Shown here piece after piece: positions 7,511 to 16,332 of a stretch of DNA of 29,339 nt. Source of the DNA: Salinisphaera sp035690525. Lineage in GTDB: Bacteria > Pseudomonadota > Gammaproteobacteria > Nevskiales > Salinisphaeraceae. The notes beneath the pieces were generated by a model. The model was not told the DNA's origin and made no database searches. It saw nothing but the letters and a program-made list of their open reading frames with translations. Where the stretch lies: contig NZ_DASSKM010000140.1 of assembly GCF_035690525.1 (NCBI RefSeq), forward strand, positions 1 through 29,339, read 5' to 3'. Every line of letters begins with the position of its first letter. Within the stretch, counting starts at the first letter, position 1. The position numbers were made by a program, and so were the translations under genes.

Positions 7511-9361
7511 TTATCCGAACATCAACACGGCCAGCAGCACGGCCGTGCCGGCAAACATGACCATCGCGTACCAACGGACCCGGCCGTCCTGGACCGCCGA
7601 CAGCCCAGAGTTGCCGATCGAAGCCAGGCCCGGCACCACGTTCACGATGGCCTCGATCCAATCGTGACGATGGCCGCGTGCAACCCACAGGAAGGGCTGA
7701 ACGAAACCCTTGTCGTACAGCCAGTCGAAGCCCAGCGCGCTGTTGAAGAACAGCCAGGTCTTGCGGCCGGGGCCGCCCTCGGTCGCCTGCGTGATCAGCT
7801 GCCGCTTGCCGAGGAACAGCGCGGCGGCGACGCCGAGGCCGACCAGGACCACCACGCTCGAGATGACCTCGAATATAATTTCGATCCACGGGTAGTCCTC
7901 GACCGCGCCGGAAGGCAGCACACCGTCGAGCGGCTGACCGATCAGCGCGCCGATGAAGGTCGACAGCACGCCGAGCACGATCAGCGGCAGGTGATGCGGA
8001 ATGCCGCGGCCGGCCTCGGCATGGATCTTCTGCTCGCCGTGGAACACGATGAAGATCATGCGGAAGGTGTAGATCGAGGTAATGAAGGCGCCGACCAGGC
8101 CGAACAACCACAGCACGCCGTGGCCGTTGGCCACCGCTTCCCAGAGGATGGCGTCCTTGGAGTAGAAGCCGGCGGTCACGAGCGGCAGGGCGGCCAGCGC
8201 CGCGCCGCCGATGACCATCAGCCAGTAATCCAGCGGCAGCGTCTTGCGCAGGCCGCCCATCTTGAAGATGTTTTGTTCGTGATGACAGGCGATGATCACC
8301 GAGCCGGCGGTGAGGAACAGCAGCGACTTGAAGAACGCGTGGATCATCAGATGGAAGATGGCCGCCTGCCAGGCGCCCACGCCGAGTGCCAGAAACATGT
8401 AGCCGATCTGGCTCATGGTCGAGTAGGCGATCACGCGCTTGATGTCGGTTTGCGCGGTCGCCGCCAGACCGGCGATCAGCAGCGTGAGGCCGCCGACGAC
8501 GCCGACCAGTTCCTGAATCGCCGGCGCGAGCTCGAAGATGCCGTGCGTGCGGGCGATGAGATATACGCCCGCGGTCACCATCGTCGCGGCGTGAATCAGC
8601 GCCGAAACCGGCGTCGGGCCGGCCATGGCGTCGGCCAGCCAAGTCTGTAGCGGCAACTGGGCGGACTTGCCGCAGGCGCCAAGCAGCAGCAGAACGGCGG
8701 CCACGTTGACCATGACACCGCCCTGGTTCCAGACCTGCGGGGCCTCGTGCAGCAGCGTCTGGATGTTGAGCGTGCCGAAGACCGTGTACAGCAGAAACAG
8801 GCCGATCGCCAGGAACACATCACCGATACGCGTAACGACGAACGCCTTGTACGCCGCCCAGGCGTTGGCCGGCGTCTTGTAGTAGTAGCCGATCAGCAAG
8901 TAGCTGCACAGGCCCACGCCTTCCCAGCCGAGATACAGCAGCAGTAGGTTGTCGCCGAGCACCAGCAGCAGCATGGCGACGATGAACAGGTTCATGTAGG
9001 CGAAGAACCGGGCCATGCCGGGATCGCCTTCCAGGTCGTGGACCATGTACCAGGCGGCGAAAAAGTGGATCAGGAAACCCACCCCCGTGATCACGCCCAT
9101 CATGGTGATCGACAGGCCGTCCAGGTACAGGCTGAAATTGATATCGAAATCGCCGACGGCGATCCACTGCCACAGCGTTTGGATATAGGGATAGCCGCCG
9201 TTGGCGCCCCAGAACACCATGACGATGGCCGTCACGAGCGCGGCCAGACCCACCGAGCCGGCGCCGATGGTGCGGGCCGTGTTGTCGGGCATGCGCGGGA
9301 ATAGGGAGAGCGCGATGGCGCCGGCCAAAGGAAAGATCAGGGTCAGAACTAAAAGACTCAT
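7511..9361 (-). CDS. nuoL: NADH-quinone oxidoreductase subunit L
   Basis: This 616-residue protein is the distal antiporter-like subunit of complex I, close to the E. coli length of 613. It has the conserved YLGWEGVGLCSYLLIGYY (Glu147), the channel lysine in GACGKSAQLPLQTWLADA (Lys232), and the following histidine-containing SALIHAATMVTAGVYL helix. The last 100 or so residues contain the long lateral-helix region and a final hydrophobic anchor (MVMFAGTAVLLAVLMFG). Its ATG overlaps the nuoK stop by four bases (ATGA), indicating translational coupling. Confidence 0.97.
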   Translation of the reverse strand: MSLLVLTLIFPLAGAIALSLFPRMPDNTARTIGAGSVGLAALVTAIVMVFWGANGGYPYIQTLWQWIAVGDFDINFSLYLDGLSITMMGVITGVGFLIHFFAAWYMVHDLEGDPGMARFFAYMNLFIVAMLLLVLGDNLLLLYLGWEGVGLCSYLLIGYYYKTPANAWAAYKAFVVTRIGDVFLAIGLFLLYTVFGTLNIQTLLHEAPQVWNQGGVMVNVAAVLLLLGACGKSAQLPLQTWLADAMAGPTPVSALIHAATMVTAGVYLIARTHGIFELAPAIQELVGVVGGLTLLIAGLAATAQTDIKRVIAYSTMSQIGYMFLALGVGAWQAAIFHLMIHAFFKSLLFLTAGSVIIACHHEQNIFKMGGLRKTLPLDYWLMVIGGAALAALPLVTAGFYSKDAILWEAVANGHGVLWLFGLVGAFITSIYTFRMIFIVFHGEQKIHAEAGRGIPHHLPLIVLGVLSTFIGALIGQPLDGVLPSGAVEDYPWIEIIFEVISSVVVLVGLGVAAALFLGKRQLITQATEGGPGRKTWLFFNSALGFDWLYDKGFVQPFLWVARGHRHDWIEAIVNVVPGLASIGNSGLSAVQDGRVRWYAMVMFAGTAVLLAVLMFG

Positions 9362-9666
9362 CCGTGCATCTCGCTGGCGGCGTCGATATCGATCGTGCGG
9401 AAACGCTTGTAGAGCTGGAGCAGCAGGCCGAGACCAATGGCGGCTTCGGCGGCGGCCAGGGCGATGATCAAAATGAACATCGACTGTCCGTCGGGCGCTT
9501 GCCAGCGGGCTCCGGCGACAATGAACGCCAGGCCGGTCGAGTTCAGCATGATTTCAAGGCACATCAGAACGAACAGCGCGTTACGCCGGACGACCAGTCC
9601 GGTCAGGCCGGCGATGAACAACAGCGCCGCCAGACCCATGCCGTATTGAATGGGAAGTCCCGTCAT
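9358..9666 (-). CDS. nuoK: NADH-quinone oxidoreductase subunit K
   Basis: This 102-residue subunit has three transmembrane helices and the normal NuoK length. It carries the two membrane-buried glutamates needed for proton transfer: Glu38 in LMCLEIMLNSTGLAF and Glu74 in ALAAAEAAIGLGLL. It lies between the quinone-site end of the membrane arm and NuoN. Its ATG shares one base with the nuoJ TAA (TAATG) and its stop overlaps the nuoL ATG, so it is coupled on both sides. Confidence 0.97.
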   Translation of the reverse strand: MTGLPIQYGMGLAALLFIAGLTGLVVRRNALFVLMCLEIMLNSTGLAFIVAGARWQAPDGQSMFILIIALAAAEAAIGLGLLLQLYKRFRTIDIDAASEMHG

Positions 9667-10220
9667 TATCGTTCCCCTGCCGTGGTGGTCGCGCGATCGC
9701 CGTGCTCGGCCTTCCGGCGGGCCTCGTTGCCCTCGTCGCGGCCGATATGGGCGGCGACCACCAGCGCAGCCAGCAAAAGGAAGGCGGCGAGCTCGGTGAC
9801 CAGCACATAGGGCCCGAACAGGGTCGCGCCGACTGCATGGGCCGACAGCCGCTCGCCTTCAATGACGCCGATCGCGCCGCCGATGGTCATGGCCCAGATC
9901 ATGGCGGCGAGCAGGATGGCCGCGAACACACCGGGCCCGATCCAGAGTTTGGGTCGCAGCCAGTGGCGTTCACGCGCGACCGTCTCTTGGTTCAGGTTGA
10001 GCATCATCACCACGAACACGAACAGCACCATGACCGCGCCGGCATAGACCACGACTTCCAGCGTGGCCGCAAATGGGGCGCCGAGCGCATAGAAATCGAC
10101 CGCGACCGCGAGCAGCGAGACGATCAGGTAGAGCAGGGCGTGCACCGAATGCGCACAGGTAATGGTGCGGAGGGTCGCGGCGAGGGCGACGATGCCGGCG
10201 ATGAAGAAAGTGGTTTCCAC
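9666..10220 (-). CDS. nuoJ: NADH-quinone oxidoreductase subunit J
   Basis: This 184-residue protein has five hydrophobic segments and the hallmark third helix VVYAGAVMVLFVFVVMMLN, whose pi-bulge is linked to conformational coupling in complex I. Length and position between nuoI and nuoK are as expected. The C-terminal tail after the last helix is charged (RDEGNEARRKAEHGDRA) and is expected to vary between species. The start follows the nuoI stop by 12 bases. Confidence 0.95.
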   Translation of the reverse strand: METTFFIAGIVALAATLRTITCAHSVHALLYLIVSLLAVAVDFYALGAPFAATLEVVVYAGAVMVLFVFVVMMLNLNQETVARERHWLRPKLWIGPGVFAAILLAAMIWAMTIGGAIGVIEGERLSAHAVGATLFGPYVLVTELAAFLLLAALVVAAHIGRDEGNEARRKAEHGDRATTTAGER

Positions 10221-10232
10221 GTCAGCCTCTCC

Positions 10233-10781
10233 TTACGGAAGCAGCGTCTTGATATCGATCGGCTCGGCCTCGTTCTCGGCTTCGCCCTTGTCCTTGCCGC
10301 CGACCGACATGCCGGCCACGCGGTAGAAGTTGTAACCCGGGCGCTTGCCGACGCCGGCGATCAACAGATCGGATTTTTCGTACACCATGTTCTGCCGGTC
10401 GAACTCGCCCATCTCGAAATCCGGCGTGAGCTGGATGGCGTAGGTCGGGCAGGCTTCCTCGCAGTAGCCGCAGTAGATACAACGCGAGAAATTGATGCGG
10501 AACGTCTCCGGGTACCAGCGGCCGGTTTCGTCCTCGGTCTTGACCACGCTGATGCAGTCGACCGGGCAGGCCACCGAGCACAGGTTGCAGGCCACGCAGC
10601 GCTCGGCGCCGTCCGGATCGCGGGTGAGCACGATACGCCCGCGATAGCGCGGCGGCAGGTAAGGCTTTTCTTCCGGATATAGCACGGTGTCGCGCTTGCG
10701 GAAGGAATGCATGAACGTCATGCCGATCGTGCGAAGCACGCTCGACGTGGCGGTAACGGCGTTCTGTGCGGCGTTTTTCAT
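10233..10781 (-). CDS. nuoI: NADH-quinone oxidoreductase subunit I (two [4Fe-4S])
   Basis: This 182-residue ferredoxin-like subunit carries clusters N6a and N6b, the last relays before N2. The ligand sets are C62-C65-C68 with C111, and C101-C104-C107 with C72, inside RCVACNLCSVACPVDCI and RCIYCGYCEEACPTYAI. An amphipathic N-terminal helix precedes them and would lie on the membrane next to NuoH. It is separated from nuoH by 54 bases, one of the two largest gaps in the operon; I see no clear internal promoter or terminator there. Confidence 0.97.
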   Translation of the reverse strand: MKNAAQNAVTATSSVLRTIGMTFMHSFRKRDTVLYPEEKPYLPPRYRGRIVLTRDPDGAERCVACNLCSVACPVDCISVVKTEDETGRWYPETFRINFSRCIYCGYCEEACPTYAIQLTPDFEMGEFDRQNMVYEKSDLLIAGVGKRPGYNFYRVAGMSVGGKDKGEAENEAEPIDIKTLLP

Positions 10782-10835
10782 AAACCACTCATTGCAAACA
10801 CGTTGTCGGAGCAGGGTCTATCGGCACGGCCCGGC

Positions 10836-11816
10836 TCAGCTCTGGGCGACCACGATCGCGCCGGTGATCGCCACATTGAGCAGCGCGATCGGCAGCAGAA
10901 TCTTCCAGCCAAAGGACATGAGCTGGTCGTACCGCGGGCGCACGGTGGCCGCGCGCAGCAGAATGAAGAAGCACATGAAGAAGAAGGCCTTGAGGAAGAA
11001 CCACACGAAGCCGGGCAGCCACGGGCCGAGCCAGCCGCCGAAGAACAGCGCCGTGATCAGGCAGGAAATCAAAACGATGCCCAAATATTCGCCCACGAAG
11101 AACATGCCGAACTTCATGCCCGAGTATTCGGTGTGGTAGCCGGCGGTCAGTTCCTGCTCGGCTTCGGGCAGGTCGAACGGCGCGCGATGAATCTCGGCGC
11201 AGCCGGCGATCAGAAAGATCACGAACGCCGGGAACTGCGGAATCACGTTCCACATCCCGCGTTGGGATTCGACGATGTCGCCCATGTTGAAACTGCCCGC
11301 CAGCAGCACCACGCCGAGCAGGGACAGGCCCATGAAAACCTCGTAGGAGATCATCTGGGCGGCGGTGCGCATGCCCCCGAGCAGGGCATATTTGTTATCC
11401 GACGACCAGCCGCCGAGTATTACCGAATACACGCCTAGCGAACTCATGGCCAGCAGGAACAGGATGCCGACATTGAGGTTCGTGACGGTCCAGGTCGGCG
11501 TGAACGGCACGACCGCGAAGGCCAGTAGGGTGGTGACCATGATGATCGCCGGGGCGATGACGAATACGGCCTTGTCGGCGAACGGCGGAATCCAGTCTTC
11601 CTTGAAGAAGATCTTCATCATGTCGGCCACGACCTGTAACGAGCCGAACGGGCCGACGCGGTTGGGCCCGTAGCGGTCCTGCCACAGCCCCAGCAAGCGG
11701 CGCTCGATCCAGATCATCAGCGCGGCCATGATGACGCAGCCGAGCAGGATGACGAGCGTTCTAAGCGCCGTGAGAACGAGCGAAAGGATTTCGTGTTCCG
11801 AAACACCGAAGATCAT
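10836..11816 (-). CDS. nuoH: NADH-quinone oxidoreductase subunit H
   Basis: This 326-residue, eight-helix subunit forms the membrane side of the quinone chamber. Signature stretches are RLLGLWQDRYGPNRVGPFG near the N-terminus, the acidic loop AEIHRAPFDLPEAEQEL, and AGYHTEYSGMKFGMFF after it. The ATG at 11816 was chosen because it gives the family length and overlaps the nuoG stop by four bases (ATGA); the frame runs open much further upstream only because it shadows nuoG. Confidence 0.97.
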   Translation of the reverse strand: MIFGVSEHEILSLVLTALRTLVILLGCVIMAALMIWIERRLLGLWQDRYGPNRVGPFGSLQVVADMMKIFFKEDWIPPFADKAVFVIAPAIIMVTTLLAFAVVPFTPTWTVTNLNVGILFLLAMSSLGVYSVILGGWSSDNKYALLGGMRTAAQMISYEVFMGLSLLGVVLLAGSFNMGDIVESQRGMWNVIPQFPAFVIFLIAGCAEIHRAPFDLPEAEQELTAGYHTEYSGMKFGMFFVGEYLGIVLISCLITALFFGGWLGPWLPGFVWFFLKAFFFMCFFILLRAATVRPRYDQLMSFGWKILLPIALLNVAITGAIVVAQS

Positions 11817-14497
11817 GGCGTGACTTCCATCGGTAGGGGCAGCCCGCAGACGCCGTGCATGCCGACCGGCACGCCGATGGTCCGGTCGGGCAGGCTGGGA
11901 TCGACGGCCAACGGATAGGCATGCGTTTCGCCGTTCATCGTCAGTTCGAGCGAATCGCCCGCGGCCAGGCCCAGCGCCTTGGCGCTGGTCGCGTTGACGC
12001 GGTATTCGGCCTTCGGCATGCGCTCGGCGATCGCCGGCGCCCGCGCCGACTGCGATTCGCTGCCGAAGATGTGGTACATCGGCACCGCTTGCCAGCCGTC
12101 GACGACAGCGATATCGGCCGGCGAAAATTCGCCGTTCCCGTCCGGCGCGGCCAACAGGCGCACGCCCGGGTCGCCACCTTTCAAATGGCCGCCCACCTCG
12201 TCCTGAAAGCGGGTAATGGCCGCCTGGTTGGAGTCCCAGCCGGGGCTCCACGCATAGGCGATGGTCGAGGGCGGCTGGGCCTCGCCGTAGTAGCCTTCCA
12301 TTGAATAGGCCAGCGGCGAATCCTGATCGACCTCGGGGCGGCGCTCGCGCACGTCGACATTGGCGTATAGCGCGGTTCGGCCGGAAAAGCGATGCGGGCT
12401 GCGCGGGAAGCGCATGCCGAACTTGCGGAAACTCTGGCTGGGCGCGGCGTGCTCGATGCCGGCGAACTGCGGGCATTCGGCGACAATCGCCTTGATCAGA
12501 TCGTCCATGCCCAGCCAATCCGGCTTATGGCCGGCGACCTCGGCCAGATCGGCCGCCCAGCGCCAGCCCTCTTGCATGGGCGCATCGGGAATGAATACCT
12601 GGAAGAAGCGTTGGGCGCGGGCCTCGTTGTTGACCAGCGTGCCATCGGCCTCGGCGAAGCTGCCGGCCGGCAGCACGTGTGTGGCCTCGCCGACCGTGCG
12701 CGTCATGCTGTGGTCGAGCACGATCACGTTTTTGGCCTTCTTGATCGCGGCCTCGGCGCGGGCCTCGGGCGCGCGCTCGTACAGACAGTTCTGCATCACC
12801 ACCAGGGTGTCGGCCGAGCCGTCTTCGATCGCGGTCAGCGCATGATCGATGCCGCGCTCCTCCATCATCGCCATACCCAGGCTGTTGGCTTCCGCCAGGG
12901 TGACGAACAGGCGCGTGGCCTGGTTGACCGCGGCCAGGGCGCGGGTCGCGTTGGCCGCGGCCTTCACGATCGCCGGGTCGCCGAGACTGGTGCCGGCGAT
13001 GATCAGCGGCTTCTTCGCGCCCTTGAGCGTGGCGGCGATGGCATCGACCAGCGCCCGGGTATCCGGGGCGAGCTGCTTGACCTCGGGCGCATTGTTGTCC
13101 AGCGCGTGCGCCACGGCGAAACCCAACTCGGCGATGGCCGCGGGGCGCATACGCTGCGGCGTCAGCACGATATCGTCCAGCCGCGTGGCGGCGGTCGTGG
13201 CCGAGAAGATCGGGCTGTTGTTGTCTTGGCCGATGTCGCGCACCGCACGCGCATGCCATTTCGGAATCTTGTTGGCCGCCGCGTGCTCCAGATGCTTGTT
13301 GCGACGGGCCTGGCGCAGCGACAGAGCCAGCCGCGGCGCGGTTTGGGTGACGTCTTCGCCGAGGATCAGTACGGCGTCGCAGGACTCGACCTCGCGTAGG
13401 GTGGCCACACGCTCGGCGTGGGCCGCAATCGCGTCGCGCGCGGCGAGACTCGCGGCCGAGTCGGCCGAATTCATGCCGTTGCAAAAGTTCGCCGCGCCCA
13501 CCAGATGCCGCAGCGCGAAGTTGTCCTCGAGCGAAGCACGCGGCGAGCCGACGCCGACCACACCGCGGGCGTTGGCGAAGACGTCTTCCATGGTGTCGCG
13601 CATGACCTCCATCTCGCGCGGCTCGAGCACGCCGGAGGCGTTGCGCACCAGCGGCTGGCGCGGCCGGTCGTCGCGATTGACGAAGCCGGCGCCGAAACGA
13701 CCGCGGTCGCACAGGAAGTAGTGATTGATTTCGCCGTGGTAGCGATTCTGAATGCGCTTGAGCAGACCCTGACGCGAACCGGGGCTGGTGTTGCAGCCCA
13801 GCGAGCAATGGCTGCAGATGCCGGGGGCGTTCTGCATGTCCCACTTGCGGTTGTAGTGCGCGCCCAGGGTCTTGTCGGTGAACACGCCGGTCGGGCATAC
13901 CTCGACCAGATTGCCCGAGAACTCGTTGTCGAACGCGCCGTCGGAGTCGCGCCCGAAGTAGACGTTGTTGTGCGAACCGAGCGCCCGCAGATCGTCGCCG
14001 TCGGCGTAATCGCGGTAGTAGCGCACGCAGCGATAGCAGGCGATGCAGCGGTTCATCTCGTGATTGATGAACGGCCCCAGATCCTGATTCTTGTGGGTAC
14101 GCTTGGCACCGCGGTAGCGGCGCTCGGTGTGGCCGGCCATCAGGGTCATGTCCTGCAGATGACATTCGCCGCCTTCCTCGCAGACCGGGCAGTCGTGCGG
14201 GTGGTTGATCATCAGCCATTCGATGACCTGGCGGCGCATCTCGGCGGCCTGCTCGTCGGCGATCTCGAAGCGGCCGCCGTCGGCGCACGGCGTCATGCAG
14301 GCCATGACGATCATGCCCTGCTCGTCCTCGTCGTTACGGTACGACTTGACCGCGCACTGACGGCAGGCGCCGACGCTGTGCAATTCCGGATGCCAGCAGA
14401 AATAGGGCAGGTCGAAGCCCTTGGACAGGGCGGCGGCCAGCAGGTTTTCGGTGTCGTCGACGTCGAATTGTCTACCGTCGATCGTGATCGTTGCCAT
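11813..14497 (-). CDS. nuoG: NADH-quinone oxidoreductase subunit G
   Basis: This 894-residue protein is the large Fe-S subunit of the complex I peripheral arm, close to E. coli NuoG (908). Ligands are visible for the [2Fe-2S] N1b (C34, C45, C48, C67), N5 with its histidine ligand (H99, C103, C106, C112), N4 (C151, C154, C157, C201) and the extra off-path cluster N7 (C228, C231, C235, C263). N7 is present only in some bacteria. The rest is a molybdopterin-oxidoreductase-like fold that carries no cofactor in complex I. Sequence after residue 290 is much less conserved. It starts 28 bases after nuoF with a weak ribosome site. Confidence 0.96.
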   Translation of the reverse strand: MATITIDGRQFDVDDTENLLAAALSKGFDLPYFCWHPELHSVGACRQCAVKSYRNDEDEQGMIVMACMTPCADGGRFEIADEQAAEMRRQVIEWLMINHPHDCPVCEEGGECHLQDMTLMAGHTERRYRGAKRTHKNQDLGPFINHEMNRCIACYRCVRYYRDYADGDDLRALGSHNNVYFGRDSDGAFDNEFSGNLVEVCPTGVFTDKTLGAHYNRKWDMQNAPGICSHCSLGCNTSPGSRQGLLKRIQNRYHGEINHYFLCDRGRFGAGFVNRDDRPRQPLVRNASGVLEPREMEVMRDTMEDVFANARGVVGVGSPRASLEDNFALRHLVGAANFCNGMNSADSAASLAARDAIAAHAERVATLREVESCDAVLILGEDVTQTAPRLALSLRQARRNKHLEHAAANKIPKWHARAVRDIGQDNNSPIFSATTAATRLDDIVLTPQRMRPAAIAELGFAVAHALDNNAPEVKQLAPDTRALVDAIAATLKGAKKPLIIAGTSLGDPAIVKAAANATRALAAVNQATRLFVTLAEANSLGMAMMEERGIDHALTAIEDGSADTLVVMQNCLYERAPEARAEAAIKKAKNVIVLDHSMTRTVGEATHVLPAGSFAEADGTLVNNEARAQRFFQVFIPDAPMQEGWRWAADLAEVAGHKPDWLGMDDLIKAIVAECPQFAGIEHAAPSQSFRKFGMRFPRSPHRFSGRTALYANVDVRERRPEVDQDSPLAYSMEGYYGEAQPPSTIAYAWSPGWDSNQAAITRFQDEVGGHLKGGDPGVRLLAAPDGNGEFSPADIAVVDGWQAVPMYHIFGSESQSARAPAIAERMPKAEYRVNATSAKALGLAAGDSLELTMNGETHAYPLAVDPSLPDRTIGVPVGMHGVCGLPLPMEVTP

Positions 14498-14525
14498 GGC
14501 TTAACCGTGCGCTATTCTTGAAACT

Positions 14526-15845
14526 CTAGAGGGGGTTCGCGTTCGCCGCTTCGGTCCGCGACAGCCGTTCGGCGTCGTCGGGGATCAGCGCCGCGAGTTC
14601 GTCGCGGTAATACTTCAGGCCGGCCTCGAGCGGGCCCATCGCGCCCGGCGCGTGGGCACAAAAGGTCTTGCCCGGCCCGAGCAGCTTGACGTGCAGATCG
14701 AGCAGTTCGAGGTCGCCCGGCTGGCCTTTTCCGGCCTCGAGATTGACCAGCATCTTCTCGACCCACGGCAGACCGTCGCGGCAGGGTGTGCACCAGCCGC
14801 AGGATTCCTGGGCGTAGAAGTGTTCGAGGTTTTTCAGTACGCCGACGATCGGCGTGTGGTCGTCGAACACGACCATGGTGGCGGTGCCCAGACGGCTGCC
14901 GGCCGCGCCGACGCCGTCGTAGTCCATCGGTGTATCGAGGTGATCCGGGGTCAGAAACGGCGTGGAGCCGCCGCCGGGCAGCAGGCCCTTGAGCTTACGG
15001 CCGTGGCGGATGCCGCCGAAATGCTCCAGCACGTCGCCGAGCTTCACGCCCAGAGGGAATTCGGCCAGCCCCGGCTTGGCGACATGGCCGGAGGCGCCGA
15101 ACAGCTTGGTGCCGCCGTCCTTGTTGAGACCCAGGCTCTTGTACCACTCGGCGCCGTTTTTGACGATATGCGGCACGTTGCAGATGGTTTCGACGTTGTT
15201 GACCGTGGTCGGCTGGCCGAACAGACCGGAAGCCGCCGGAAACGGCGGTTTGTGGCGCGGCACGGCGCGGCGTCCCTCCAGCGCCGACAGCAGGGCCGAT
15301 TCCTCGCCGCAGATATAGCGGCCGGCACTCATGTGAATGTACAGCTTCAGGCTGAATCCGGAATCCAAGATGTTGTCGCCGAGATAGCCTTTTTCGTGGG
15401 CCTCATCGATCGCCCGCTGCAGGCGCCGCCGGCATTCGGTGTACTCGCCGCGCAAAAACACGTAGGCGATGTCGGCGCCGATCGCATAGGACGAGATGAT
15501 CATCGCCTCGATCAGCTGATGCGGATCGCCTTCCATGAGCAGCCGGTCCTTGAACGTGCCGGGCTCCATTTCGTCGGCGTTGACCACGAGATAGACATGC
15601 GCCGGGCGCTCGTCGGGCTTGTCCTCGAAACGCGGCATGAACGACCATTTCACGCCGGTCGGAAAGCCGGCGCCGCCGCGGCCGCGCAGCCCCGCTTCCT
15701 TGATCAGCGGCCCGACTTCGGCCGGGCCGTAATCGGAAAGCGCGGTTTTAAGGGCCTCGTAGCCGCCCAGATCCATGTAGTCGTCGATCCAGACCGGCGA
15801 ACGGTCGTCGCGGATGCGCTGCGTCAATACCTTGGTCTCGTCCAT
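14526..15845 (-). CDS. nuoF: NADH-quinone oxidoreductase subunit F (NADH/FMN subunit)
   Basis: This 439-residue subunit binds NADH and FMN and starts electron transfer in complex I. The glycine-rich nucleotide loop GRGGAGFPTG is at 55-64, the FMN region at AGRYICGEESALLSALEG (174-191), and the N3 [4Fe-4S] ligands at C349, C352, C355 (ESCGWCTPC) and C396 (TFCAHAP). A GGAG ribosome site lies about nine bases before the ATG. It follows nuoE by 16 bases. The C-terminus ends in a short polar tail, slightly variable in the family. Confidence 0.97.
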   Translation of the reverse strand: MDETKVLTQRIRDDRSPVWIDDYMDLGGYEALKTALSDYGPAEVGPLIKEAGLRGRGGAGFPTGVKWSFMPRFEDKPDERPAHVYLVVNADEMEPGTFKDRLLMEGDPHQLIEAMIISSYAIGADIAYVFLRGEYTECRRRLQRAIDEAHEKGYLGDNILDSGFSLKLYIHMSAGRYICGEESALLSALEGRRAVPRHKPPFPAASGLFGQPTTVNNVETICNVPHIVKNGAEWYKSLGLNKDGGTKLFGASGHVAKPGLAEFPLGVKLGDVLEHFGGIRHGRKLKGLLPGGGSTPFLTPDHLDTPMDYDGVGAAGSRLGTATMVVFDDHTPIVGVLKNLEHFYAQESCGWCTPCRDGLPWVEKMLVNLEAGKGQPGDLELLDLHVKLLGPGKTFCAHAPGAMGPLEAGLKYYRDELAALIPDDAERLSRTEAANANPL

Positions 15846-15861
15846 TGTGTACTCCGCCAGC

Positions 15862-16332
15862 CTATTTGTATTCGTCGAGTATGGCGTCCACCCGCTCGGG
15901 CGTGAGATGACTGTGGTAGTGCTCGCCGACCCGCATGGTCGGGCCCTGGTCGCAGTCGCCTAGGCAGCAGATCGGCAACAGGGTGAAACGGCCGTCCTCG
16001 GTGGTCTGGCCGAAATCGATCCCCAGGCTGGATTTCAGATGGTCGCGGACTTGCTCGTAGCCCACGAGATAGCACGAGATCGAATCGCAGAGCATGATCA
16101 CGTGCCGGCCGACCGGCTGGCGGAAGATCAGGTTGTAGAACGTCGCCACCGCTTCCATTTGGGTCGGGGTGACGTTGACCACCTTGGCCGCGGCCTCGAG
16201 CGCCTCGTCGGACACCCAGCCGCGGTGTTCCTGCACGATCTTGAGCGCTTCGATGGTCGCCGCGCCCGGGTCCTCGTAGAGCGACATCTCGTGCTTGATG
16301 CCCTCGATTTCGGCTTCGCTGAGTTCAATCAT
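15862..16332 (-). CDS. nuoE: NADH-quinone oxidoreductase subunit E
   Basis: This 156-residue thioredoxin-fold subunit carries [2Fe-2S] cluster N1a next to NuoF. The ligands are C82 and C87 (MLCDSISCYLVG) and C123 and C127 (CCLGDCDQGP). An N-terminal helical bundle precedes them. I chose the ATG at 16332 because it gives the family length and overlaps the nuoCD stop in an ATGA arrangement; the open frame extending to 16683 is a shadow of nuoCD. Confidence 0.96.
   Translation of the reverse strand: MIELSEAEIEGIKHEMSLYEDPGAATIEALKIVQEHRGWVSDEALEAAAKVVNVTPTQMEAVATFYNLIFRQPVGRHVIMLCDSISCYLVGYEQVRDHLKSSLGIDFGQTTEDGRFTLLPICCLGDCDQGPTMRVGEHYHSHLTPERVDAILDEYK

Noticed and set aside
5955..8642. An 895-codon minus-strand frame across nuoM and nuoL
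   Set aside because: It is a shadow in another frame of two clear complex I genes, with Arg/Asp/His/Gly-rich composition typical of off-frame GC-rich DNA.
7664..8650. Long plus-strand frame opposite nuoL, rich in Glu, Gln, Asp and His
   Set aside because: The composition is the predictable complement of hydrophobic membrane-protein codons, and the same kind of frame appears opposite nuoN, nuoM and nuoJ.
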